Below the pieces are notes generated by a model, which saw nothing but the letters and a program-made list of their open reading frames with translations, was not told where the DNA came from and did not search any database. The translations under genes were made by a program, and so were the position numbers. 64,000 nucleotides of DNA from Gammaproteobacteria bacterium LSUCC0096 (GTDB taxonomy: Bacteria > Pseudomonadota > Gammaproteobacteria > Pseudomonadales > Litorivicinaceae): NCBI GenBank assembly GCA_008087055.1, contig VIEA01000001.1, forward strand, positions 384,514 to 448,513, in the 5' to 3' direction. This document shows, piece after piece, positions 47,319 to 54,879 of the stretch (position 1 is its first letter; each line of letters opens with the position of its first letter).

Positions 47319-47987
47319 ATGGCTGACGTCAAAATTGCCCCATCGGTACTCGCCTCGGATTTTGGAAAGCTTGCAGAAGAGATTCGGGCTGTGGATCAGG
47401 CGGGCTGTGATTGGATTCACTTGGATGTGATGGATGGACATTTCGTCCCAAATCTTACCTTTGGACCACCCATTATTCAGGCGGTTCGTGGTGCGAGTGA
47501 GAAAATTTTTGATGCGCACTTAATGGTGAGTAATCCGGACCGACTACTCGAAACCTATCAAAAAGCAGGTGCAGACATCATCACAGTGCATGCTGAAGTC
47601 TGCGATCACTTAGATCGCACGTTGTCACAGATTCGCGAACTTGGTTGTCGGGCGGGTGTGTCCCTCAATCCTCACACGTCAGAAGACTGCTTGCGTTATG
47701 TCTTGGACCGGGTCGATCTTGTTCTTGTGATGAGTGTGAATCCTGGATTTGGCGGCCAATCATTCATTCCGACAGTGGTCGAGAAGATCGCTCGTATTCG
47801 CGAGATGCTTGATGGCAGGGATGTGGATATTGAAGTGGATGGCGGCATTACTCCTGAGACAGCTCCTGCTGTCGTTGCGGCAGGTGCAACGGCTTTGGTT
47901 GCTGGATCAGCTGTCTTCAAAGGTGGATCTGTTGACTCCTATCGGCAAAATATTCAGGCCATCAGAGATTCTGTAAAGGACTTGTAA
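47319..47987 (+). CDS. rpe: Ribulose-phosphate 3-epimerase
   Basis: A TIM-barrel enzyme of 222 residues that interconverts ribulose and xylulose 5-phosphate. Motifs are [43 protein letters not shown] and [11 protein letters not shown], covering the metal-binding His and Asp residues. Its stop overlaps the gph start as TAATG. It is the fifth gene of the cbb cluster (CbbE). Confidence 0.96.
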   Translation: MADVKIAPSVLASDFGKLAEEIRAVDQAGCDWIHLDVMDGHFVPNLTFGPPIIQAVRGASEKIFDAHLMVSNPDRLLETYQKAGADIITVHAEVCDHLDRTLSQIRELGCRAGVSLNPHTSEDCLRYVLDRVDLVLVMSVNPGFGGQSFIPTVVEKIARIREMLDGRDVDIEVDGGITPETAPAVVAAGATALVAGSAVFKGGSVDSYRQNIQAIRDSVKDL

Positions 47988-48670
47988 TGACCAATTATCG
48001 TGATCTTGCTAGTCGGTATTCACTGGTCTTCGATTTGGACGGTACGCTCATTGATTCTGCGCCTGATCTTCAGGCAGCTGTGAATACAGTTTTGTCGAGC
48101 CATGGTCTTCGTCGCATATCGATCGAAGAGACTCAGGCGTTTATCGGTGATGGCATGCCCAAGCTCTGTGAGCGTGCATTAGAGGCGACGGGCGGTTCAC
48201 CTGAAATTCAGGACGCGTTTTATGATGCGTTTAAAAAGCGCTATATGGGCGCTCCGGCTGTAAAGACGAAACCGATGCTTGCCGTACGGGAAACGCTCAT
48301 TACAGCAAAGGGGGCTGCGTTTGCGATGGGTGTGTGTACAAATAAATCGGAGCCTGTCGCTGAAACGATTCTGAACGAACTGCAACTTATGTCGTTTTTC
48401 ACCGATTATGTTGGATCAATGCCCGGGCGCGCTTTAAAGCCAGATCCCGAACCATTACTCCTGTGTGCGGATCGTATTGGCACTGGTGATCGGCAGGCGG
48501 TTTTAGTTGGCGATTCAATTGCCGACGTAAAAGCAGCTCGCAATGCGGGGATGCCCTGCATCTTGGTTCGAGGTGGTTACACAAATACAGCGCCGGAATT
48601 ATTGGGTGCCGATGTGGTGATTGATAGCTTTGATCATTTGTTTGAAGCGTTAGAAAAACTCGAAGCTTGA
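47987..48670 (+). CDS. gph: Phosphoglycolate phosphatase
   Basis: A HAD-family phosphatase of 227 residues with the nucleophile motif FDLDGTLIDSAPDL near 17 and KPDPEPL and GDSIADVKAARNAG in the second half. It removes 2-phosphoglycolate, the oxygenase product of RuBisCO. Its place in the cbb cluster (CbbZ) implies that RuBisCO operates in this organism. The start overlaps rpe by one base. Confidence 0.94.
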   Translation: MTNYRDLASRYSLVFDLDGTLIDSAPDLQAAVNTVLSSHGLRRISIEETQAFIGDGMPKLCERALEATGGSPEIQDAFYDAFKKRYMGAPAVKTKPMLAVRETLITAKGAAFAMGVCTNKSEPVAETILNELQLMSFFTDYVGSMPGRALKPDPEPLLLCADRIGTGDRQAVLVGDSIADVKAARNAGMPCILVRGGYTNTAPELLGADVVIDSFDHLFEALEKLEA

Positions 48671-48672
48671 GT

Positions 48673-49374
48673 ATGTTGAAAGCGGTTATTTTTGACGTCG
48701 ACGGGACGCTTGCAGAGACTGAAGAAGTTCATCGTGAAGCGTTTAATACCGTTTTTGAACAGGCGGGACTCGGTTGGTACTGGTCGCCGGAACAATACCG
48801 TGATCTCTTAAAGGTCACCGGTGGTAAGGAGCGAATCCGCCATTACCTAGAGATCGAGTCCATTTCCGGGATCAGCGATGAAGATATCGCGTCATTGCAT
48901 CGGTTAAAAACATCTCGTTACGCAGAATTATTGCCGCATTCAGTTTCGTTGAGGCTCGGAGTTGAACGATTAATCAATGAATGTTTGTCTCGTTCAATTC
49001 TTTTAGCGATTGCCACAACAACCACTGAAGCAAATGTCGATGCGTTGGATGCAGCTGTTGGTGGCGCCCTGAAGCTTGGGCAGTTCCAAGCTGTCGTCGG
49101 TGGGGCCGCGGTGCCTGAAAAAAAACCGGATCCCAGGGTCTATCAGGTTGCATTAGCTAAGCTCGGGATCGATCCAAGCGAGGCAATTGCTATTGAGGAT
49201 GCTGCGGCAGGAGTTACTGCGGCTCGAGGTGCTGGACTACGCTGTTTAGCGAGTCCGTCGTTCTACACGATTGAACATGATTTGTCTCAGGCAACTGCCA
49301 TCGTCGAGAGCCTCGCAGATCGAGGGGATGGCAAGCCCGTGACAGTTGACTATCTCGAGATACTTTCCGATTAA
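48673..49374 (+). CDS. cbbY: CbbY-like HAD hydrolase
   Basis: A HAD-superfamily phosphatase of 233 residues with VIFDVDGTLAETEEVHREAF, the CbbY signature, and KKPDPRVYQ and IEDAAAGVTAARGAG. CbbY enzymes hydrolyse xylulose 1,5-bisphosphate, an inhibitor that RuBisCO makes by mistake. ATG 48673 gives the standard N-terminus; TTG 48667 overlapping the gph stop is possible. It is last in the operon and overlaps the convergent S24 gene by four bases. Confidence 0.92.
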   Translation: MLKAVIFDVDGTLAETEEVHREAFNTVFEQAGLGWYWSPEQYRDLLKVTGGKERIRHYLEIESISGISDEDIASLHRLKTSRYAELLPHSVSLRLGVERLINECLSRSILLAIATTTTEANVDALDAAVGGALKLGQFQAVVGGAAVPEKKPDPRVYQVALAKLGIDPSEAIAIEDAAAGVTAARGAGLRCLASPSFYTIEHDLSQATAIVESLADRGDGKPVTVDYLEILSD

Positions 49375-49829
49375 ATACGGTCTCGAATAACCCCGCGGAC
49401 AATACCTAACACTTCGACATCCGCATTATTGAGAACGATCGGGCTCATGGAGCGATTCGCGGGGATTAATTTGACGCCGTCTTGATCGAGTCTCAATGTT
49501 TTGAGTGTCACTTCTTTTTGGTTGATTCGAACAACGACTTTTTCGCCGTTTTCTGCCATCTGAGATTGCTCGATGACAACAACATCGCCATCAAGGATGT
49601 TGGCATCTTTCATGGAGTCGCCGCGAACTCGTAACGCATAGGTATTCTTCCGCACGAGCTTTGAAGGGACGTCGATCACCTCTTCTTGGGTGAACATATC
49701 GATTGGTTGTCCGCATGACACCCAGCCAATGATTGCAATACTCTCAAATGACTCCACTAACTCATGCTCAACATGACCCGCTTGTAGTGGTGCGGATTGT
49801 TTGGTTTGCGGCAATAAGATCGTTACCAT
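49371..49829 (-). CDS. UmuD-like S24 peptidase without DNA-binding domain
   Basis: A protein of 152 residues with the LexA/UmuD self-cleaving fold only. The cleavage site is Cys39-Gly40 (WVSCGQP), as in UmuD, where LexA has Ala-Gly. The Ser72 nucleophile (RGDSMKDANILDGD) and Lys110 base (VTLKTL) are in register with the family. There is no helix-turn-helix, so it is not LexA. No umuC or other polymerase gene follows. GGAGGA lies 8 bases before ATG 49829, and an SOS-type box lies 22 bp upstream. It probably reports RecA activation by cutting itself, but its partner is unknown. Confidence 0.85.
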   Translation of the reverse strand: MVTILLPQTKQSAPLQAGHVEHELVESFESIAIIGWVSCGQPIDMFTQEEVIDVPSKLVRKNTYALRVRGDSMKDANILDGDVVVIEQSQMAENGEKVVVRINQKEVTLKTLRLDQDGVKLIPANRSMSPIVLNNADVEVLGIVRGVIRDRI

Positions 49830-49851
49830 GAAGCGTTCCTCCAACCTTTAA

Positions 49852-49867
49852 CTGGATATTTATACAG
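49852..49867. promoter_or_regulatory. LexA/SOS-type box
   Basis: On the minus strand the sequence is CTGTATAAATATCCAG, a CTG-N10-CAG element matching 14 of 16 positions of the E. coli consensus CTGTATATATATACAG. It lies 22 bp before the UmuD-like ATG and 3 bp before the RNase J TTG, so it could control either or both genes. Confidence 0.78.
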
Positions 49868-49870
49868 CAT

Positions 49871-51556
49871 TTGAAACCGGTTGCCAATTTTTCTCAAGTT
49901 CCATTTGTTGATGGACAGTTGTATTTCATTCCACTCGGCGGGTCCGGTGAGATTGGTATGAACTTCAACGTGTACTGTTGTGATGGTCAATATTTGCTGG
50001 TGGATGTCGGAATCACCTTCGGTGATGATTCGACGCCTCCGGGAATTGATGTGATCTGCCCGGATGTGTCCGCACTGCGCTCGGTGCGTGATCAAATCGT
50101 TGGTATCGTGATTACGCATGCCCATGAGGATCATGTGGGTGCTCTTCATTATCTGTGGAATAAACTAAAGGCCCCGGTTTACTGCACGCCGTTTACGGCC
50201 TCAGTCGCGCGACGTAAGTTGGGTGAGGCGGGGCTACTTGATCAGGTTCCTTTGCATGAAGTGTTACCCGGTTCACATCTTGAATTGGGATGCTTCAAGA
50301 TGGAGTGGGTGACATTAACTCACTCGATACCCGAGCCAAATGCCTTGGTGATTCAAGCAGCTGGCCGAACGGTGTTTCACACAGGTGATTGGAAGCTTGA
50401 TCCGCATCCGATCGAGGGTGAGCATTATGATGACCGACGATTGTTGGCTCTTGGAGAATCTGGGATTGAGTTTGCCATCGGTGATTCGACAAATGCGACT
50501 GTCGAAGGGTGGTCTGGTTCGGAAGCGGAGTGTCATAAAGCTTTACTGCAAGTTATTGCGAAGCAGCCTAATCGCGTTGCTGTGACGTGTTTTTCATCGA
50601 ATACAGCGCGTTTGTCGAGTTTAGGTGATATCGCCCATGAAACAGGTCGACGGATTACAGTGCTTGGTCGGAGTTTGTTTAACTATTTACAAACAGCCAA
50701 AGCAACAGGCTATTTGAAAAACTTTCCAGACCTGGTGCCCACCGAAGATTTGGATTATCTGCCGAAATCAGAGCAGTTGATTTTGGCGACAGGATCTCAA
50801 GGGGAGCCGAGAGCCGCTATGGCTCGGTTGGCGAAGGGAGAGCATCAAGATCTGTTGTTAGAGCCTGACGATACGGTGGTGTTTTCGTCAAAGGTGATAC
50901 CTGGAAATGAGAAAAAGCTGTATCGACTTTATGATCTGTTATCTCAGAAAAAAGTGAATGTAGTTACAGAGCAGGATGCGCCAATTCATGTATCTGGGCA
51001 TCCGTGTCGAGATGAACTCCGTTGGATGTATCGTGCATTACGTCCGTCGTGCGTGATTCCAGTACATGGCGAAGAACGGCACATGGCTGCTCATGCGGAA
51101 TTGGCCGTTGAGATGGGTTTAGGCTCGGCACGTGTTGTGAACGGTGATGTGCTTCATCTGCACGCGTCGGGAGCGACCTGTGTTGCAAGGGTCCAGACAG
51201 GCCGCTTGGGGTTGTCAGGCTCAAGTCTCGTGCCTTTGAACGATCGAGCACTGTCTGAGCGCCGTGCTTTGGCTGATGGTGGTTTGATGACCCTCACAGT
51301 AGTGCTTGATAAAAAAGCGCGGTTAGCGACCGAACCTCAGATTCAATTTGTGGGTGTGCCATCGGGAGATATTGATCCTGAGACTCTCGATAGTGATTTG
51401 AAATACGCCATTGAAGAGATCTTGACCGAACAAAATTCGCGGACGTTGCAATCAGATGATGCGCTCAGAAACGCGTTACAACGTGAAGTTGGTTCGTTGG
51501 TTCGTCAATGGTTGGGAGTTAAGCCAAAACAGCTCGTCAATATTGTAAGACTTTAA
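49871..51556 (+). CDS. rnj: Ribonuclease J
   Basis: A metallo-beta-lactamase/beta-CASP ribonuclease of 561 residues. LYFIPLGGSGEIGMNFNVY opens the fold. The zinc motif HAHEDH lies at 83-88, TLTHSIPEPNAL and HTGDWKLDP follow, and VSGHPCRDELRWMYRALRP is the beta-CASP segment. RNase J acts as a 5'-3' exonuclease and endonuclease in RNA decay and is uncommon in gammaproteobacteria, which rely on RNase E. An in-frame stop at 49829 leaves TTG 49871 as the first start, with a weak ribosome site. Confidence 0.92.
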   Translation: MKPVANFSQVPFVDGQLYFIPLGGSGEIGMNFNVYCCDGQYLLVDVGITFGDDSTPPGIDVICPDVSALRSVRDQIVGIVITHAHEDHVGALHYLWNKLKAPVYCTPFTASVARRKLGEAGLLDQVPLHEVLPGSHLELGCFKMEWVTLTHSIPEPNALVIQAAGRTVFHTGDWKLDPHPIEGEHYDDRRLLALGESGIEFAIGDSTNATVEGWSGSEAECHKALLQVIAKQPNRVAVTCFSSNTARLSSLGDIAHETGRRITVLGRSLFNYLQTAKATGYLKNFPDLVPTEDLDYLPKSEQLILATGSQGEPRAAMARLAKGEHQDLLLEPDDTVVFSSKVIPGNEKKLYRLYDLLSQKKVNVVTEQDAPIHVSGHPCRDELRWMYRALRPSCVIPVHGEERHMAAHAELAVEMGLGSARVVNGDVLHLHASGATCVARVQTGRLGLSGSSLVPLNDRALSERRALADGGLMTLTVVLDKKARLATEPQIQFVGVPSGDIDPETLDSDLKYAIEEILTEQNSRTLQSDDALRNALQREVGSLVRQWLGVKPKQLVNIVRL

Positions 51557-51569
51557 TCGGTAGAGCCAA

Positions 51570-51797
51570 TTAGTCGTCTTCGTTATTCAGTGATTCCGGT
51601 CCAAAATAGTGCTCGACACCAACAGTGATGGCATAGCACGCAAGCTCAGTGGTTTTGGGGATTTTAAAATCCTTGCCGTCGCGCTTACCTTTTTCGTAGT
51701 ACTGAATGGTGCGCTTTTTTAGTCCGAGTTTTTTGGCTGCTTGCTCTTGAGTAAGCTTGCAGTCTTTTCTCCAGGCCTTGAATTCGCTTGGTTTCAT
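51570..51797 (-). CDS. Small XRE-family transcriptional regulator
   Basis: A protein of 75 residues that is almost entirely one helix-turn-helix: FKAWRKDCKLTQEQAAKKLGLKKRTIQYYEKGKRDGKDF, then a short C-terminal tail. ATG 51797 gives the natural start, although AAAGGA is 14 bases upstream, so the exact start is uncertain. It converges on RNase J. A promoter-like motif upstream (51878-51897) is shared with the 51-residue ORF at 53426, so it may regulate both itself and that gene. Confidence 0.8.
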   Translation of the reverse strand: MKPSEFKAWRKDCKLTQEQAAKKLGLKKRTIQYYEKGKRDGKDFKIPKTTELACYAITVGVEHYFGPESLNNEDD

Positions 51798-51877
51798 TTG
51801 ATTACGTCTAATCCTTTTGTTCGCGCCCGTATTATCTAGGGTTATCACGCTGATTTTATGAAGCTTTTGTGACAATT

Positions 51878-51897
51878 AAACGCACTATATGCGCATT
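51878..51897 (-). promoter_or_regulatory. Shared promoter/operator motif, copy 1 (upstream of the XRE gene)
   Basis: The minus strand reads TGCGCATATAGTGCGT (51895-51880). It contains CGCA-N5-TGCG, a perfect short palindrome, and a -10-like TATAGT. Copy 2 at 53378-53397 matches at 15 of these 16 bases. No good -35 lies upstream, so an activator or extended contacts may be needed. Confidence 0.6.
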
Positions 51898-51922
51898 ATC
51901 GATGTGGGAAGTCTTGTGGGCC

Positions 51923-51936
51923 TTGATTCAGCTCAA
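51923..51936 (+). promoter_or_regulatory. FNR/ANR-type box upstream of hemN
   Basis: TTGATTCAGCTCAA matches the TTGAT-N4-ATCAA consensus at nine of ten fixed positions. It lies 35 bp before the hemN ATG. FNR-family control of hemN is well known, which makes this site credible. Confidence 0.65.
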
Positions 51937-51970
51937 TGCAATTTTGATGGCGTTTTTGCACCCTTAGCGC

Positions 51971-53329
51971 ATGTTGAACATTTCTCGTCTTGAATCACAT
52001 GGTCTGTTTAATCGGAATGTACCACGGTACACCAGTTACCCGACGGCCACTCATTTTACAAATAGTCTGCGGGCTGATCTGATGCCTGAATGGCTCGGTC
52101 GACTGAATCCAAAAGAACCGATTTCGTTGTACCTCCATGTGCCATTTTGCCGACGTGTCTGCTGGTTTTGTGCATGCCGGACACAGGGGCTTGGCGAAGA
52201 CGGACGCTTGGAGCGTTATCTTAAAGCGTTACAGGTTGAGGTGGAGCTGGTGGCGAAGCACCTTCCTGTCGGAATCGAAGTTGATCGAGTGCATTTTGGT
52301 GGTGGGACACCAACGCTTTTAACGCCAGATCAATTGGACGCGCTTTTATCGACGATCAATACGCATTTCGATTTGCATCATGAACGAGAATTCTCAGTCG
52401 AGATTGATCCAAACGAAATTGATGAAGATCGACTCGATGTCCTCATCCGCCATGGTTTGAATCGGGCCTCGATCGGTGTTCAAGATTTCGATCCTGAAAT
52501 TCAGAAAGCCATCGGCCGCGAACAATCATATGAGGTAACAAGAGATTGTGCTGCGATGCTTCGCTCACGTGGAGTGAAGAGTCTCAATGCCGACATCTTG
52601 TATGGTTTGCCATATCAAACAGAAGAGCGTCTCAGTCGTTCGATCGAACAACTGATTGGATTAAGTCCGGATCGTGTGGCGCTCTATGGGTACGCACACG
52701 TCCCATGGATGGCTAAACGTCAGGTGATGATCCCCGATGAGGCTCTTCCGAGCACGCGACAACGGTTCGGGTTGTCAGAGCTCGCTAAAAATTTATTTCA
52801 AAATAATGGCTACCAAACAATTGGCATCGATCATTTTGCGAAGCCTACTGATGGTCTGGCCATTGCTTCAAATACTGGGCATCTGCGCCGAAACTTTCAG
52901 GGATATACAGATGACGTCTCATCGACGTTAATCGGCTTAGGCGCCTCCTCAATTTCTAAATTCCCTTTTGGCTATTTACAGAATGATCCGAAGACTGGTG
53001 GATATTATGAGCGGATTGAAAAGAATGAGTTTGCGGTAACACGAGGCCACGTCTTCCGTATGGATGATGCACTGCGTGCTAGGGCAGTCGAGATGTTGCT
53101 GTGTGATTTTGCAATCGATTTTGATGCCTTGGGGTCGGAGTTTCCGGATGACTGCATTAAGACGTTAGTCAGCCTCGGCCGTCATGCTACTGAGCATTTC
53201 GACGGGTTTGTTGAACTGCAGGATCAGGTGCTTTCGATAGCCGCAGAAGGTCGGCCTCTCACGCGAATCATTGCGCAATGGTTTGACGCATACGAGGTCG
53301 CAAATACTGCGCATAGTTCAGCGATCTAA
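51971..53329 (+). CDS. hemN: Oxygen-independent coproporphyrinogen III oxidase
   Basis: A radical SAM enzyme of 452 residues that makes protoporphyrinogen IX without oxygen. The Fe-S cysteines lie in HVPFCRRVCWFCACR (C60, C64, C67, with C69 as in HemN), followed by FGGGTPTLL and the family segment NVPRYTSYPTATHF at the start. This is the true HemN type, not the HemW-like one. Expression under low oxygen is suggested by an FNR-type box upstream. The ribosome site before the ATG is poor. Confidence 0.95.
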   Translation: MLNISRLESHGLFNRNVPRYTSYPTATHFTNSLRADLMPEWLGRLNPKEPISLYLHVPFCRRVCWFCACRTQGLGEDGRLERYLKALQVEVELVAKHLPVGIEVDRVHFGGGTPTLLTPDQLDALLSTINTHFDLHHEREFSVEIDPNEIDEDRLDVLIRHGLNRASIGVQDFDPEIQKAIGREQSYEVTRDCAAMLRSRGVKSLNADILYGLPYQTEERLSRSIEQLIGLSPDRVALYGYAHVPWMAKRQVMIPDEALPSTRQRFGLSELAKNLFQNNGYQTIGIDHFAKPTDGLAIASNTGHLRRNFQGYTDDVSSTLIGLGASSISKFPFGYLQNDPKTGGYYERIEKNEFAVTRGHVFRMDDALRARAVEMLLCDFAIDFDALGSEFPDDCIKTLVSLGRHATEHFDGFVELQDQVLSIAAEGRPLTRIIAQWFDAYEVANTAHSSAI

Positions 53330-53377
53330 TTGAATTGTAATAAAAATTTAATAGTGCAATATTTGCATTATGCATTT

Positions 53378-53397
53378 ATTGCGCATATAGTACGTCC
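53378..53397 (+). promoter_or_regulatory. Shared promoter/operator motif, copy 2 (upstream of the 51-residue ORF)
   Basis: TGCGCATATAGTACGT (53380-53395) equals copy 1 at 51878-51897 except for one base. The TATAGT at 53386-53391 can serve as -10, with TTGCAT (53363-53368) as a weak -35 at 17 bases. Transcription would start about 28 bp before the ATG at 53426. Confidence 0.6.
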
Positions 53398-53425
53398 ATA
53401 CACCAAACAAGTGGAGGTGCTAATC

Positions 53426-53581
53426 ATGATTCCAGTCGGTGTTGGTCGTGCGGTTGTTCATTCATATGAGCGGATTGCAAACCAAGAGATTAAAGAAAAG
53501 CGTTTGAGAAAGACGCTATCAAGCCATGAAGTTGGACGCAAAGGATTGATCGCTCGCTTCTTGCTGGGAATTCGATTTTAA
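53426..53581 (+). CDS. Small basic protein of 51 residues, unknown
   Basis: A short gene starting MIPVGVGRAVVHSYERIANQ and ending in a Phe/Leu-rich tail (LIARFLLGIRF), with a strongly charged middle (KEKRLRKTL). The composition suggests an amphipathic or nucleic-acid-binding peptide. GGAGG lies 8 bases before the ATG, a promoter-like motif lies upstream and a strong terminator follows, so it looks like a real single-gene unit. I recognise no family. The motif shared with the XRE gene hints at common control. Confidence 0.65.
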   Translation: MIPVGVGRAVVHSYERIANQEIKEKRLRKTLSSHEVGRKGLIARFLLGIRF

Positions 53582-53602
53582 AAATTGATTTCCAGTTGCT
53601 TA

Positions 53603-53627
53603 AAAGCCCCGTTATTCGGGGCTTTTT
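53603..53627 (+). terminator. Rho-independent terminator after the 51-residue ORF
   Basis: AAGCCCCG/CGGGGCTT forms a perfect 8-bp stem with a TTATT loop and is followed by a T-run. It begins about 20 bp past the stop. Confidence 0.92.
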
Positions 53628-53677
53628 TGTTTCATTATGGAGTTACCCAGTCATTGTTTATTGAATTGAGCAATACG

Positions 53678-53776
53678 CTACTGGAATGTTGCAATCAGTC
53701 CAAAAATCGCGGGTGCTAAAGCGCCGATGAAGGCGATAAGGCCGCCAATCCATGTCACAAGATTTGTTTTGTCCAT
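53678..53776 (-). CDS. Candidate 32-residue hydrophobic peptide
   Basis: A short ORF starting MDKTNLVTWIGGLIAFIGAL and ending IATFQ; almost all residues after 8 are hydrophobic or Gly/Ala/Pro, fitting one membrane span. The ribosome site AAGGAGAG ends 7 bases before the ATG and is one of the strongest in the window. A small hairpin, GCGGA/TCCGC (53804-53817), lies in the leader. Possible roles include a small membrane regulator or a type I toxin-like peptide; no antisense RNA was identified. Confidence 0.6.
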   Translation of the reverse strand: MDKTNLVTWIGGLIAFIGALAPAIFGLIATFQ

Positions 53777-53938
53777 CACAATGCTCTCCTTCAGATAGCT
53801 CTCGCGGAGTATTCCGCAGGGGCAGTATTGATCCAAAGAAAGTGGTATGCCGGGAGTGATTATCTTGCAAAATGATCCTTATCAAGAAACAGTGAACAAC
53901 TAACGGGTTGTGCTAGCCCTTAAATAGAGAGGTGATCC

Positions 53939-54286
53939 ATGTCGAACATTGAGGCTGATTCATTCCTGTTGCGCGTATTACGAGCACTTAAACTAACAGT
54001 TATTCTTGCTATTACTCTCGCCATCACGGGTTGTTCTGGCTCATTGGAGCGAATGAGTAGCTGGATGGGCGTTGAGCGCGAGATATTAATACAAGAGCTT
54101 GGCTCGGCTGACCGGGTGTATCAGAGTCAATTCGGCTCGGTTTATTCGTGGTATCGGAATAATGAAGATCAAACTGGCTGCACAGATGATTTTACGTTGA
54201 AAGGCGATGTAGTCATTGGTTTCGCCTCGAGTTGCGGTATTTTCGGGGGCTGGGGCGTTCCCGTTTACGAACCCAATAACCCCTAA
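53939..54286 (+). CDS. Small lipoprotein, unknown
   Basis: A protein of 115 residues with a lipoprotein signal ending at LAITGC near residue 32, after an unusually long polar N-terminus. The mature part is polar and has three further cysteines (GCTDDF, SSCGIF) that may form disulfides. AGAGGTG precedes the ATG. The middle segment (ILIQELGSADRVYQSQFGSVYSWYR) faintly resembles SmpA/OmlA-type folds, but I do not assign it. Confidence 0.7.
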   Translation: MSNIEADSFLLRVLRALKLTVILAITLAITGCSGSLERMSSWMGVEREILIQELGSADRVYQSQFGSVYSWYRNNEDQTGCTDDFTLKGDVVIGFASSCGIFGGWGVPVYEPNNP

Positions 54287-54431
54287 GACACCAGAGGGTA
54301 GTTGGTGCCCTAGGGGAACAGGATTGACGTCATCCTGACATCACCTGAATCGTTGCATAAGTGATGCCAATGTTTCTTTTTAACGTGTTTCTAATTAGTC
54401 TTGGCCGCACTAACCAAAAGGATTTACTAAA

Positions 54432-54632
54432 ATGAAGAAATCGGTATCGCCACTGTTGTTAGCATTTTCTATTCTGACTTTGAGTGGCTGTGCATCGTAT
54501 AATTCTGTTGCACCAGAGTGGGCTAAAATCGGTTCTGAGAACTCGGAAACGACGTCAGAGGAATCAAAGGCTGAATCAGTGGAAGGAACACATGATGAAA
54601 AGCCTTGGTGGAATCCGACGACTTGGTTCTAA
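54432..54632 (+). CDS. Small lipoprotein of 66 residues
   Basis: A short secreted protein with a clear lipoprotein signal, KKSVSPLLLAFSILTLSGC, giving Cys20 as the lipid-bearing residue. The mature 47 residues are acidic and low in complexity (ENSETTSEESKAES), ending in an aromatic tail PWWNPTTWF. AAAGGA precedes the ATG and a likely terminator follows. I recognise no family; the Trp-rich tail could insert in the membrane surface or bind a partner. Confidence 0.7.
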   Translation: MKKSVSPLLLAFSILTLSGCASYNSVAPEWAKIGSENSETTSEESKAESVEGTHDEKPWWNPTTWF

Positions 54633-54641
54633 CACTCGGTT

Positions 54642-54682
54642 TCCCTGCTAGGCACCTAGAGGCTGACCAGTAGGGAGTTTTT
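54642..54682 (+). terminator. Probable terminator after the 66-residue lipoprotein
   Basis: TCCCTGCT (54642-54649) pairs with AGTAGGGA (54669-54676) with one G-U pair across a long loop, followed by GTTTTT. The long loop makes it weaker than the others in the window. Confidence 0.55.
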
Positions 54683-54716
54683 CTGTAATTCGAATATCGA
54701 GCCTCAGGGTGGCTAA

Positions 54717-54793
54717 TGGTGTCCCGAACAGGAATCGAACCTGTGACCTGCCGCTTAGGAGGCGGCCGCTCTATCCTACTGAGCTACCGGGAC
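54717..54793 (-). tRNA. tRNA-Arg (CCT)
   Basis: A 77-base cloverleaf with encoded CCA. The acceptor GTCCCGG pairs with TCGGGAC (one G-U), the anticodon loop is CTCCTAA with anticodon CCT for AGG codons, and the T arm GGTTCGATTCC is canonical. Confidence 0.95.
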
Positions 54794-54879
54794 GTTTCTG
54801 AAATGATTCTGAATACGAATCGGAGACTAACACGACTACTCCCCCTAGTCCCAGACTCAGTTTCCGGTACACTCACGCG

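Noticed and set aside
49371-49829. Calling the S24 protein LexA
   Set aside because: The N-terminal winged helix is missing and the cleavage site is Cys-Gly as in UmuD, so it cannot be the SOS repressor.
53658-53885. Open frame of 75 codons on the minus strand
   Set aside because: It has no ribosome site and a random-looking product. The shorter overlapping frame at 53678-53776 has a strong ribosome site and a coherent membrane span.
53820-53900. Fur box between the 32-residue peptide and the lipoprotein gene
   Set aside because: AT-rich half-matches (ATTATC, TTATCA) occur but do not align into the 19-bp consensus.
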